Source: TMED27 sp037969235 (GTDB taxonomy: Bacteria; Pseudomonadota; Alphaproteobacteria; Micavibrionales; Micavibrionaceae). From it: a stretch of DNA of 9,682 bases. Shown in pieces: positions 1-4,923 of the stretch (position 1 is its first letter; the number at the start of each line of letters is the position of its first letter). The translations under genes were made by a program, and so were the position numbers. Under the pieces are notes generated by a model that worked only from the letters and a program-made list of their open reading frames with translations, did not search any database and was not told the origin of the DNA. The stretch is from the NCBI GenBank assembly GCA_037969235.1, contig JBBKXA010000176.1, positions 1 to 9,682 of the forward strand, in the 5' to 3' direction.

Positions 1-1
1 C

Positions 2-112
2 TTCAATCCGATCGAACCATCATTCGGAACACTCAAACGTAAAAGAGAATTTGCCCCACCTGACACACCAATAATTGAAATCATTAAATCATCCGAATGT
101 TATTTGGAATGA
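2..112 (+). CDS. IS630-type transposase, C-terminal end only (partial, cut by left edge)
   Basis: The frame starting at base 2 is open for 36 codons and stops at TGA 110-112. It begins FNPIEPSFGTLKRKREF. The phrase NPIE followed by a short aromatic/Lys-rich stretch is the hallmark around the third catalytic acid (E) of the DDE endonuclease domain in IS630/Tc1-type transposases, where 'SPDLNPIE' is usual. The remaining residues match the short tail expected after that motif. The other catalytic acids and the rest of the gene lie outside the window. The end of the element should lie shortly after the stop. The segment around 100-120 could hold its terminal inverted repeat, but the partner end is not available to confirm this. 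The family call rests on one short motif and is moderately secure. Confidence 0.6.
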   Translation, partial: FNPIEPSFGTLKRKREFAPPDTPIIEIIKSSECYLE

Positions 113-212
113 CTATATCATGCTGACGCATTTACAAACCAATTTATCCATTGATAAGTTGGGTAACTGAACATATGACGTGCCAATAAAACAGGGCATT
201 ACGTGATAATTT

Positions 213-230
213 AGTAAAATATAGTTTACT
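213..230. promoter_or_regulatory. Candidate HipB operator 1 (palindrome)
   Basis: AGTAAAATATAGTTTACT is an 18-base palindrome with one mismatched pair. It lies just upstream of the -35 box of the hipA promoter. Its half-site AGTAA and TATA centre recur in the palindrome at 253-270, exactly 40 bp away (about four helical turns), which suits cooperative binding of two repressor dimers on one face of the DNA. HipB proteins are known to repress their own operon through repeated palindromes. The assignment to this HipB is inference. Confidence 0.6.
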
Positions 231-236
231 TCAGCC

Positions 237-265
237 TTGAAAAATTCATCAAAGTAAGTTATATT
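237..265 (+). promoter_or_regulatory. Sigma-70-type promoter of hipAB
   Basis: TTGAAA (237-242) and TATATT (260-265) are separated by exactly 17 bases and each differs from consensus at one or two positions. Transcription would start near 272, leaving a leader of about 40 bases before the GTG of hipA. The -10 box lies inside the second palindrome, so a repressor bound there would block RNA polymerase directly. Confidence 0.65.
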
Positions 266-270
266 TTACT
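253..270. promoter_or_regulatory. Candidate HipB operator 2 (palindrome over the -10 box)
   Basis: AGTAAGTTATATTTTACT has 5-base perfect arms (AGTAA/TTACT) around a TATA centre, the same half-sites as the palindrome at 213-230. It covers the -10 hexamer of the hipA promoter, the expected place for an autorepressor site. Confidence 0.6.
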
Positions 271-311
271 TTATAGCCCATGGATGGGTTTTTAGTTAAA
301 AGGATTTAACC

Positions 312-1520
312 GTGGCAAATTTATTATGGGGCAAGGTCTACTATAAAGACACCTTCGCAGGAACCTTGCGCGAGGAGCCAGGAGGCCGTGTTACTTTCAC
401 GTACGATAGCAGCTATATCGAGGGCGGTCATCCGGCTATTGCTTACACATTGCCTGTTCGGGCTGAGTCTCATATCAGTAATAACGGTCTGCCCCCGTTC
501 TTTGACAATCTGGTTTCAGAGGGCTGGTTGGAGCAGGCACAAAGTCGTCTGCTGGGGCGGCGCGAGGTCACGCGGTTTGAATTGCTATTGGCCTTTGGTT
601 TTGATCTTGCGGGCGCCGTTTCGATCATTGATCCGGAGCCGTCCGATTTGAGCGAGGCGATGCTCGATATGGATGACCCAAAAGAAATGGCCGTCCTGAC
701 CAGCCGCGCATCGCTCTCCGGCGTTCAGCCCAAACTCGCCGTTGTTCAGGAGGGCGGTATTTACCGCCCGGCACGCATTAATGAGCTAAGCACGCATATC
801 GCCAAATTTCCCTCACCCGGTCATCCGGATTTGACGCTCAATGAATATTTGACCACGCAGGCCTTCAAGGCGTTATTGCCGGATGATGAGATCGTTGATC
901 TAGGTATTGAAGACGTCAAAGGTTTGAATGAACCCGCATTGCTCATTAGGAGGTTTGATCGTAGTAAAGAGGGGCGTATTCATTTTGAGGAATTCAATCA
1001 GCTGCTAGGGCGATCCTCCCGCACCAAGTATGATGGAGCGCATAAGGACATGGCTGATTTTATTTTAGGGACAGATGGGTGCTTGCCAACGCAAGCCTAT
1101 CTGCTCTACCGCAGGATACTGACCGGACTACTTTTGGGTAACACCGACATGCATCTCAAGAATTTTGCGATGTTTCATTCGCAAGGTGGTTTACGTCTGA
1201 CCCCGTCTTACGACCAGGTTGCTGCCTCGCTTTATAACTATAAGACGCTGGCATTGAAGATTGCCGGATCCAAGGATCACCCGATTGGCGATCTCAAAGC
1301 CCGCCATCTCACGCTGCTGGGTGAAGAGTTTGGTTTATCTCCAGCCGCCATCAACATGGCTGCGCAGGGGCTGGAGAAAAATATCGAAGCTGCCAAGGAC
1401 GCACTTCAAGAAGCGCCTCATGGAGATGCCGATTTCAAAGACAATCTGATTAAACTGATAGGAAAACGATGGAACGGAACATTCGCCTTAATTGGCAAAG
1501 CTTTGTCGAAGAAGCAGTAA
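312..1520 (+). CDS. hipA: HipA-family serine/threonine kinase toxin of a type II toxin-antitoxin system
   Basis: A 402-residue HipA-type kinase. HipA toxins phosphorylate translation factors (in E. coli, glutamyl-tRNA synthetase), stopping growth; HipB neutralises and co-represses. Visible: the N-terminal HipA subdomain (about 1-105, with GxLREEPGGRVTFTYD); the conserved SLSGVQPKLAV at 134-144, whose serine is the family's autophosphorylation site; THIAKFP with the ATP-contacting lysine near 165; the catalytic segment GNTDMHLKNF (276-285) with Asp279 and Asn284; and the metal-binding Asp301 in LTPSYDQ. All key residues are present, so the kinase should be active. The GTG start is chosen because AAAGGA (299-304) lies 7 bases upstream and the next residues match the family start. 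The length is slightly below E. coli HipA (440). The kinase gene precedes hipB and overlaps it by 52 bases, opposite to the classical hipBA order. Confidence 0.93.
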   Translation: MANLLWGKVYYKDTFAGTLREEPGGRVTFTYDSSYIEGGHPAIAYTLPVRAESHISNNGLPPFFDNLVSEGWLEQAQSRLLGRREVTRFELLLAFGFDLAGAVSIIDPEPSDLSEAMLDMDDPKEMAVLTSRASLSGVQPKLAVVQEGGIYRPARINELSTHIAKFPSPGHPDLTLNEYLTTQAFKALLPDDEIVDLGIEDVKGLNEPALLIRRFDRSKEGRIHFEEFNQLLGRSSRTKYDGAHKDMADFILGTDGCLPTQAYLLYRRILTGLLLGNTDMHLKNFAMFHSQGGLRLTPSYDQVAASLYNYKTLALKIAGSKDHPIGDLKARHLTLLGEEFGLSPAAINMAAQGLEKNIEAAKDALQEAPHGDADFKDNLIKLIGKRWNGTFALIGKALSKKQ

Positions 1521-1669
1521 AGCGCCGTAAAAAGCAAAAGCTCACGCAGGAGCAACTCTCCGTTCTGGCGGGGGTCAGCAAGCCCACGCTTAACAGCTTC
1601 GAACAAGGCAAGACGACCATCAAGCTCGATAGCGCCCTCAAGATTTTGAAGGTGCTAGGACTAGCATAG
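1469..1669 (+). CDS. hipB: HipB-like antitoxin, Xre/Cro-type helix-turn-helix protein
   Basis: A 66-residue protein that is almost entirely one Xre-type helix-turn-helix domain. Helices 2-3 are LTQEQLSVLAGVSKPTLNSF at about 25-44, followed by EQGKTTIKLDSALKILKVLG, the classic ending of this fold. It should bind the palindromes upstream of hipA and inhibit HipA by complex formation. The ATG at 1469 has a well-placed AGGA at 1460-1463 with 5 bases between. The start lies inside the hipA 3' end in another frame, which suggests translational coupling. At 66 residues it is shorter than E. coli HipB (88) and lacks a clear C-terminal tail beyond the domain; that tail carries a degradation signal in E. 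coli HipB. Confidence 0.88.
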   Translation: MERNIRLNWQSFVEEAVKRRKKQKLTQEQLSVLAGVSKPTLNSFEQGKTTIKLDSALKILKVLGLA

Positions 1670-1683
1670 TTCAATTGCCAAAA

Positions 1684-1759
1684 CGGGATTTGAACCGGGG
1701 CATCAAAGCGTCTTCTATCTTTAATCGATTGATTTCAAATCAAAAAGATTCAAACCCGC
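1684..1759. repeat. Bulged inverted repeat with an inner palindrome
   Basis: CGGG-A-TTTGAA (1684-1694) can pair with TTCAAACCCG (1750-1759), leaving one bulged A. Inside lies a perfect 15-base palindrome, TTGATTTCAAATCAA (1729-1743). On the minus strand the left arm reads GGTTCAAATCCC, like a tRNA T-arm, but no tRNA can be folded here. It lies just after hipB, between two convergent genes. Confidence 0.35.
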
Positions 1760-1783
1760 GAACGTCTAAAAGTTTAGTTAAAA

Positions 1784-1842
1784 GTTTGACTGCACACAAT
1801 TTTTACATAAGAACAAAAATATTTACAAATTGTGTTTCAAAC
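1784..1842. repeat. Inverted repeat in the convergent hipB / sulfur-gene gap
   Basis: ACACAATTT (1794-1802) pairs perfectly with AAATTGTGT (1827-1835). Flanking these, GTTTGA (1784-1789) pairs with TCAAAC (1837-1842), giving about 15 pairs around a 24-base loop. Lying between two converging genes, it may be a transcription barrier for either direction. There is no run of T behind it, so a standard rho-independent terminator is not shown. Confidence 0.4.
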
Positions 1843-1871
1843 ACCTAAAAGAAAGTAATTACGCCATCAAG

Positions 1872-1889
1872 ATTAATTTTAAAATTAAT
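1872..1889. repeat. Perfect 18-base AT palindrome over the stop codon of the sulfur gene
   Basis: ATTAATTTTAAAATTAAT is a perfect palindrome of A and T only. It contains the TAA stop (1885-1887) of the leftward persulfide dioxygenase gene. It could be part of a weak terminator or a fortuitous AT-rich palindrome. Confidence 0.35.
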
Positions 1890-3741
1890 GCTCATTTACG
1901 TATTTTTTAACGAACTGTTCTAATTCTGCCTCATCACATTCAAAGCCCATGCTTTCGGCTTGTTTGATTACATCCTCACCAGACATATTTTGCTCACAGC
2001 CTAAATGCATCATCACAAAAGCCCCAGAACGTTTGCCAGATTTACAATGCACGACAACAGGCTTTGGCAGGCTTTCTAATTCTTTACGGAATTGGTCAAC
2101 TAGAGTGTCTGACATGTTTTCCTTAGAAACCCCAATATGGCTGTATTTCAGATTATTGTCATTCGCTAATTTTTCTTCTTTTTCCGATCCCACATTTTGT
2201 TCCTCATCAGAAGTTTGTAGGTTTATAACAGATTTAAATCCTTTTTCTGCAAAGGTTTTAAAGCTGCTTTCATCTGGGTCAAAAGCGGCAACAGAAATTT
2301 CATCATTAATTTTTTTAATATCAGTGCTCATTGTATTAGTCTCCTTTGGTTGTTGAATTGGAAATCCTGCGTTTTTCCACGCTTTAAAACTTCCTGGTAT
2401 ATTATGGACGTTCGTAAATCCATTTTTTTGCAAAAGGCTTGAAGCTATGCTCGCTCTGTACCCACTTGCGCAATAAGTCGCTATTGGATCGTTTTTATTA
2501 AGGTCTGAAAGATTTTGTTGAAGGTGCCCTAAAAAACTGTGCGTAGCGCCTTTAATATGCCCGCTTCCCCATTCTTCTTCTTTGCGCACATCAAGCGGTA
2601 AATATTGCTCTTTGTTTTTATACAGTTCATGAACGGAGAGTTGCGGAAGTTGTCTTAATTCCTTGCCCGCCTCTTGCCAGCTTTGCATTCCCCCTGCGAG
2701 ATAACCTTTGATATTCGTATGACATGTGCGCCAAAGTAAATTTACAACAAAATTTATATCTTCGTCATTAGGCAATACGAGGAAAATAGGCGCATTCGTA
2801 TCAATCAACCATCCCGCCCATACTGATAATATTGGTCGCTGACCGATATTAATTGCGCCGTTAATATGCCCGCTCCCAAACGCCAGCATATCTCTAGTAT
2901 CAACTATAACTGCATCTTTTAAGCTTATTTTATTCCCAAATTCTTCAACACTGAGCGCGCGCACATGCGGCGTATGCCCAAATATTTCAGGACCTTTAGC
3001 ATTCAGTTTTTTCATTTTAGGGTAATGCGTAGGAACAGGCGGTGCATTATTTTGCACTTCTTTTTTGAAGTCTTCGTAAGTCTCAATTTGCATGTAAGGA
3101 TTATATTTTTTCTCATAGCCTATTGTGCTGCTCATTCTATCGCCTATGTCCGGACCACATGCGGAACCCGCCGCATGGCAGGGGTAAATGATAACATTAT
3201 CACCAAGCTGACAGAAAAATTCGCGCATGGTTTTATACAGAGCCTGAGTTAACTCTTCGGTTTTTTCATCGCCCAATAAATCAGGCCTACCCATAGAATC
3301 CACAAATAATGAATCGCCTGTTAAAACGCCCCAAGGCTCACCAGATTTTGAAGTGTCAGATAATAAATATGATAGATGTTCTGGCGTGTGCCCCGGTGTG
3401 TGTTTAGCGGTTAATTTCACTTCACCAAAGGTAAATTCATCACCATCTTGAATAGGTTCATGCTCGAAATCATATTTAGCATCGCCCTCAACACTTACAA
3501 ATAATTTTGCACTACCTTTGCAACGAGAAACCAATTCCCTTGATCCGCTCATAAAATCGGCGTGAATATGGGTTTCAAAAATATGAGTGATTGTGGCGCC
3601 GTAACGACGGGCTTTTTCTAAATAAATATCTGCATCAGGGCGGGGATCAACGACAGCCGCACAACCGGCACCATCATCACATATAAAATATGAAACCTGC
3701 GCTATTCCATCTGTAAGTATCGGTTCGAAACGTAAGGTCAT
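1885..3741 (-). CDS. Four-domain sulfur protein: persulfide dioxygenase (MBL fold) + two rhodanese domains + DUF442/Blh domain
   Basis: A cytoplasmic-looking 618-residue protein for oxidising sulfane sulfur. Residues 1-235 are a metallo-beta-lactamase fold of the ETHE1/CstB type: ETHIHADF (His58, His60, Asp62), TPGHT (His118), TGDSLF (Asp143) and YPCH (His189). The ETHE1 iron ligands correspond to His58, His118 and Asp143. Residues 265-362 are a rhodanese-like domain without the catalytic Cys, as in S. aureus CstB. Residues 368-463 are a second rhodanese with the active loop CASGYR (Cys424). Residues 471-618 are DUF442 with CKSGKRS (Cys566). The first three domains match CstB, which turns glutathione or coenzyme A persulfides into thiosulfate; DUF442 is known from the BigR-controlled Blh proteins, but there at the N-terminus. 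The ATG has AGGA 9 bases upstream. The gene is more AT-rich than hipA and the abi genes. The exact substrate is unknown. Confidence 0.9.
   Translation of the reverse strand: MTLRFEPILTDGIAQVSYFICDDGAGCAAVVDPRPDADIYLEKARRYGATITHIFETHIHADFMSGSRELVSRCKGSAKLFVSVEGDAKYDFEHEPIQDGDEFTFGEVKLTAKHTPGHTPEHLSYLLSDTSKSGEPWGVLTGDSLFVDSMGRPDLLGDEKTEELTQALYKTMREFFCQLGDNVIIYPCHAAGSACGPDIGDRMSSTIGYEKKYNPYMQIETYEDFKKEVQNNAPPVPTHYPKMKKLNAKGPEIFGHTPHVRALSVEEFGNKISLKDAVIVDTRDMLAFGSGHINGAINIGQRPILSVWAGWLIDTNAPIFLVLPNDEDINFVVNLLWRTCHTNIKGYLAGGMQSWQEAGKELRQLPQLSVHELYKNKEQYLPLDVRKEEEWGSGHIKGATHSFLGHLQQNLSDLNKNDPIATYCASGYRASIASSLLQKNGFTNVHNIPGSFKAWKNAGFPIQQPKETNTMSTDIKKINDEISVAAFDPDESSFKTFAEKGFKSVINLQTSDEEQNVGSEKEEKLANDNNLKYSHIGVSKENMSDTLVDQFRKELESLPKPVVVHCKSGKRSGAFVMMHLGCEQNMSGEDVIKQAESMGFECDEAELEQFVKKYVNEH
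2329..2347 (-). promoter_or_regulatory. Internal ribosome binding site and ATG at the DUF442 junction
   Basis: Within the long gene the minus strand reads AAAGGAG (2341-2347), then 9 bases, then ATG (2329-2331). This is the strongest Shine-Dalgarno sequence in the window. The ATG is codon 471 and in frame. It falls exactly where the rhodanese ends (GFPIQQPKETNT) and the DUF442 domain begins (MSTDIKK). Independent initiation would yield a separate 148-residue DUF442 protein. It is either the scar of two fused genes or a working internal start. Confidence 0.75.
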
Positions 3742-3742
3742 C

Positions 3743-3770
3743 TTGATAATTCCTATTATATCATTATCAA
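3743..3770. promoter_or_regulatory. Inverted repeat and -10 box in front of the persulfide dioxygenase gene
   Basis: TTGATAAT (3743-3750) and ATTATCAA (3763-3770) are perfect 8-base arms around a 12-base spacer. On the minus strand the spacer holds a perfect extended -10 box, TGATATAAT (3755-3763). No good -35 box is seen, which fits an extended -10 promoter. Start of transcription would fall near 3748, leaving a leader of only about 7 bases and excluding the AGGA from the RNA, so another promoter further upstream may also serve. An operator over the -10 box would suit a persulfide-sensing repressor (CstR or BigR/SqrR type), but none is encoded in the window. Confidence 0.5.
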
Positions 3771-3908
3771 AGTAGCCAACACATGGAGATACATAAAGTT
3801 CCTTGATTTTAACGACTTACTTTTCTTTCCTATATGGAATTTTTTTAGGATTATATAGATGATAAATAAGATGTTAATTTCGCGTTTTAATAGCGTTTTT
3901 TGCGTCTA

Positions 3909-3925
3909 TGCGACCTTCAGGTTTT
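3909..3925. repeat. 17-base direct repeat, copy 1 (tRNA-like fragment)
   Basis: TGCGACCTTCAGGTTTT is repeated exactly at 4245-4261. On the minus strand it reads AAAACCTGAAGGTCGCA, which resembles the 3' anticodon stem, variable loop and start of the T-arm of a Met-type tRNA. Such fragments are typical crossover cores of tyrosine integrases. No complete tRNA surrounds either copy. Confidence 0.6.
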
Positions 3926-3956
3926 AGTAGGGCAAGTTATGCGTATAGTGCGCAAT

Positions 3957-3971
3957 ATCAATGCGTTAGCT
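3957..3971. repeat. Imperfect 15-base repeat, copy 1
   Basis: ATCAATGCGTTAGCT matches ATCAATGAGTTAGAT at 4220-4234 in 13 of 15 positions. Each copy lies close to one copy of the 17-base repeat but on opposite sides of it: after copy 1, before copy 2. The two repeats together outline a segment of about 350 bases. Confidence 0.45.
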
Positions 3972-4083
3972 ATGTAACTGATTTTACTTAATATTTCGTC
4001 ACAGATACTTTTTTTAGTTCAGGGTTCGAGCACACAACCAATTTTTTCCTTTATATTTCAATGACTTAACAGTCATTTCGATG

Positions 4084-4125
4084 CGATGCAGATCGATACC
4101 CTGCATCGGATTTGGAAGCAATCCG
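4084..4125. repeat. Two adjacent hairpins
   Basis: CGATGCAG (4084-4091) pairs perfectly with CTGCATCG (4101-4108) around a 9-base loop. Directly behind, CGGATT (4107-4112) pairs with AATCCG (4120-4125) around a 7-base loop; the two stems share two bases. GGAAGCAA also occurs twice, at 4114 and 4125. There is no T-run, so this is not a plain terminator. It may be an RNA structure or a protein-binding site. Confidence 0.35.
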
Positions 4126-4219
4126 GAAGCAAATTCCTGACAACCCCTTCGAAAACAAGCGAAAATTGACTTAGGAATAATACCCTATTGCCGCTTTATA
4201 AATAATTCACGCAAGCAAA

Positions 4220-4234
4220 ATCAATGAGTTAGAT
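4220..4234. repeat. Imperfect 15-base repeat, copy 2
   Basis: ATCAATGAGTTAGAT, 13 of 15 identical to 3957-3971. It lies 11 bases before the second copy of the 17-base tRNA-like repeat. Confidence 0.45.
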
Positions 4235-4244
4235 GCCGGAAATG

Positions 4245-4261
4245 TGCGACCTTCAGGTTTT
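4245..4261. repeat. 17-base direct repeat, copy 2 (tRNA-like fragment)
   Basis: Exact copy of 3909-3925, offset 336 bases. The minus strand continues leftward from TGCCTAAAAACCTGAAGG, so the tRNA-like resemblance extends toward an anticodon loop, but the remaining tRNA arms are absent. Confidence 0.6.
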
Positions 4262-4431
4262 TAGGCATGTTTTCCTTCATTAAAAATATGCTTTAAATCG
4301 TAGGATTCCTACGGTTACAGGCAAAAAATTAAAGTGGTCACCTTTTCTTGTTTCATCTTTAGATTATTTTATATCTTCACGTTTTTCTAATATTATAGAA
4401 TAATTAATATTATTATCAATAATTTAAAAAA

Positions 4432-4460
4432 TTGACAAAGCCTAAAACATGTCGTATATT
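4432..4460 (+). promoter_or_regulatory. Sigma-70-type promoter of the abiE-like pair
   Basis: TTGACA (4432-4437, perfect consensus) and TATATT (4455-4460) are 17 bases apart, with an A/T-only stretch upstream that could act as an UP element. Transcription would start near 4467. This shows that a TTG codon at 4432 is part of the -35 box and cannot be the translation start of the downstream gene. Confidence 0.75.
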
Positions 4461-4489
4461 TGTAGATATAAATTGTCGTATTTTTGTAG
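4450..4489. promoter_or_regulatory. Tandem direct repeats over the -10 box and RBS: candidate antitoxin operators
   Basis: TGTCGTATATTTGTAG (4450-4465) and TGTCGTATTTTTGTAG (4474-4489) are 15/16 identical with a 24-base offset. The first contains the -10 hexamer. The second runs into the ribosome binding site TAGGA. AbiE-type systems repress themselves through the antitoxin binding repeated sites at its promoter, so these are the likely binding sites of the DUF6088 protein. Assignment is by position only. Confidence 0.65.
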
Positions 4490-4497
4490 GATTGAAC

Positions 4498-4923
4498 ATG
4501 ACTGGAAAGCGTTTAAAAACATTGGAAGATAGGGTGTCTTACCGCATTGCCCGCAGTAAGCAGAGTGTTTTCGTGCGTGAGGATTTTGGTGGATTGGGAG
4601 GCTATGACCAGATTGGCCGCGCATTGCGTCAGCTGGCTGAAAATGAAAAGCTCATCAAAATCGGTTACGGCCTGTATGCCAAGGCCAAGAAATCTTCACT
4701 CAGTGGTAAAACCGTCCCTGTAAAACCTCTGCCGGATCTGGCCAAAGAGGCGATAGAGCGTTTAGGGCTGGAAGCGCGCCCTTCGCAGCTGGAGCGGGAT
4801 TACAACGCCGGGCGCACGACACAGGTCCCCACAGGCCGCCTGATTGCCGTTAAAGGCCGCATCAGCCGAAGAATCGGCTATAATGGCGCCTATGTCAGTT
4901 ATGAACGTGCAGCCGCCAGATAA
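4498..4923 (+). CDS. DUF6088-like winged-helix protein, AbiEi-type antitoxin and repressor
   Basis: A 141-residue protein. The N-terminal part (about 5-65) fits a winged-helix DNA-binding domain. It contains SVFVREDF, GGYDQIGRALRQL and ENEKLIKIGYGLYAKA, the wing-like pattern shared by DUF6088 and AbiEi N-termini. The C-terminal part has RPSQLERDYNAGRTTQVPTG and GRISRRIGYNG, also typical of DUF6088. It is expected to antagonise the nucleotidyltransferase encoded next and to repress the promoter at 4432. The ATG at 4498 is chosen over any upstream codon because transcription starts near 4467 and TAGGA (4487-4491) lies 6 bases before it. The gene overlaps its partner by about 30 bases. The reading frame is intact. 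Confidence 0.82.
   Translation: MTGKRLKTLEDRVSYRIARSKQSVFVREDFGGLGGYDQIGRALRQLAENEKLIKIGYGLYAKAKKSSLSGKTVPVKPLPDLAKEAIERLGLEARPSQLERDYNAGRTTQVPTGRLIAVKGRISRRIGYNGAYVSYERAAAR

Larger units (their letters stand above)
113..311. other. Intergenic region between transposase tail and hipA
   Basis: No gene is seen here. The left part probably contains the right end of the insertion sequence. A small inverted repeat, TTATC-CATT-GATAA, lies at 144-157. The right part holds the hipA promoter, two palindromic candidate operators and the ribosome binding site, listed separately. The region is AT-rich. Confidence 0.6.
3771..4430. other. Long gene-free region (about 660 bases) with scattered repeats
   Basis: No reading frame with recognisable protein sequence is seen on either strand. 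The region is AT-rich and carries a 17-base direct repeat, a second imperfect repeat, two adjacent hairpins and the palindrome CGTAGGA-T-TCCTACG (4299-4313). These are listed or discussed separately. It separates two divergently transcribed genes but is far longer than their promoters need, and looks like a remnant of mobile DNA. Confidence 0.55.

Noticed and set aside
1680..1760. tRNA gene on the minus strand, suggested by GGTTCAAATCCC
   Set aside because: The T-stem would have two mismatches of five and no acceptor, D-arm or anticodon arm can be folded around it. At most it is a fragment.
1949..2356. Rightward open frames opposite the persulfide dioxygenase gene, here and at 2965-3252
   Set aside because: Antisense shadows of a strongly supported gene, without ribosome binding sites or known motifs.
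4011..4045. T-arm of a tRNA on the plus strand (GGGTTCGAGC)
   Set aside because: Stem bases on the two sides do not pair and no other tRNA arm is present.
3771..4430. CRISPR array in the repeat-containing gene-free region
   Set aside because: Only two copies of each repeat, more than 250 bases apart, no regular spacers and no cas genes nearby.
4432..4497. N-terminal extension of the DUF6088 gene starting at TTG 4432
   Set aside because: This TTG is part of a perfect -35 box and lies before the predicted transcription start; ATG 4498 has a ribosome binding site and matches the family start.
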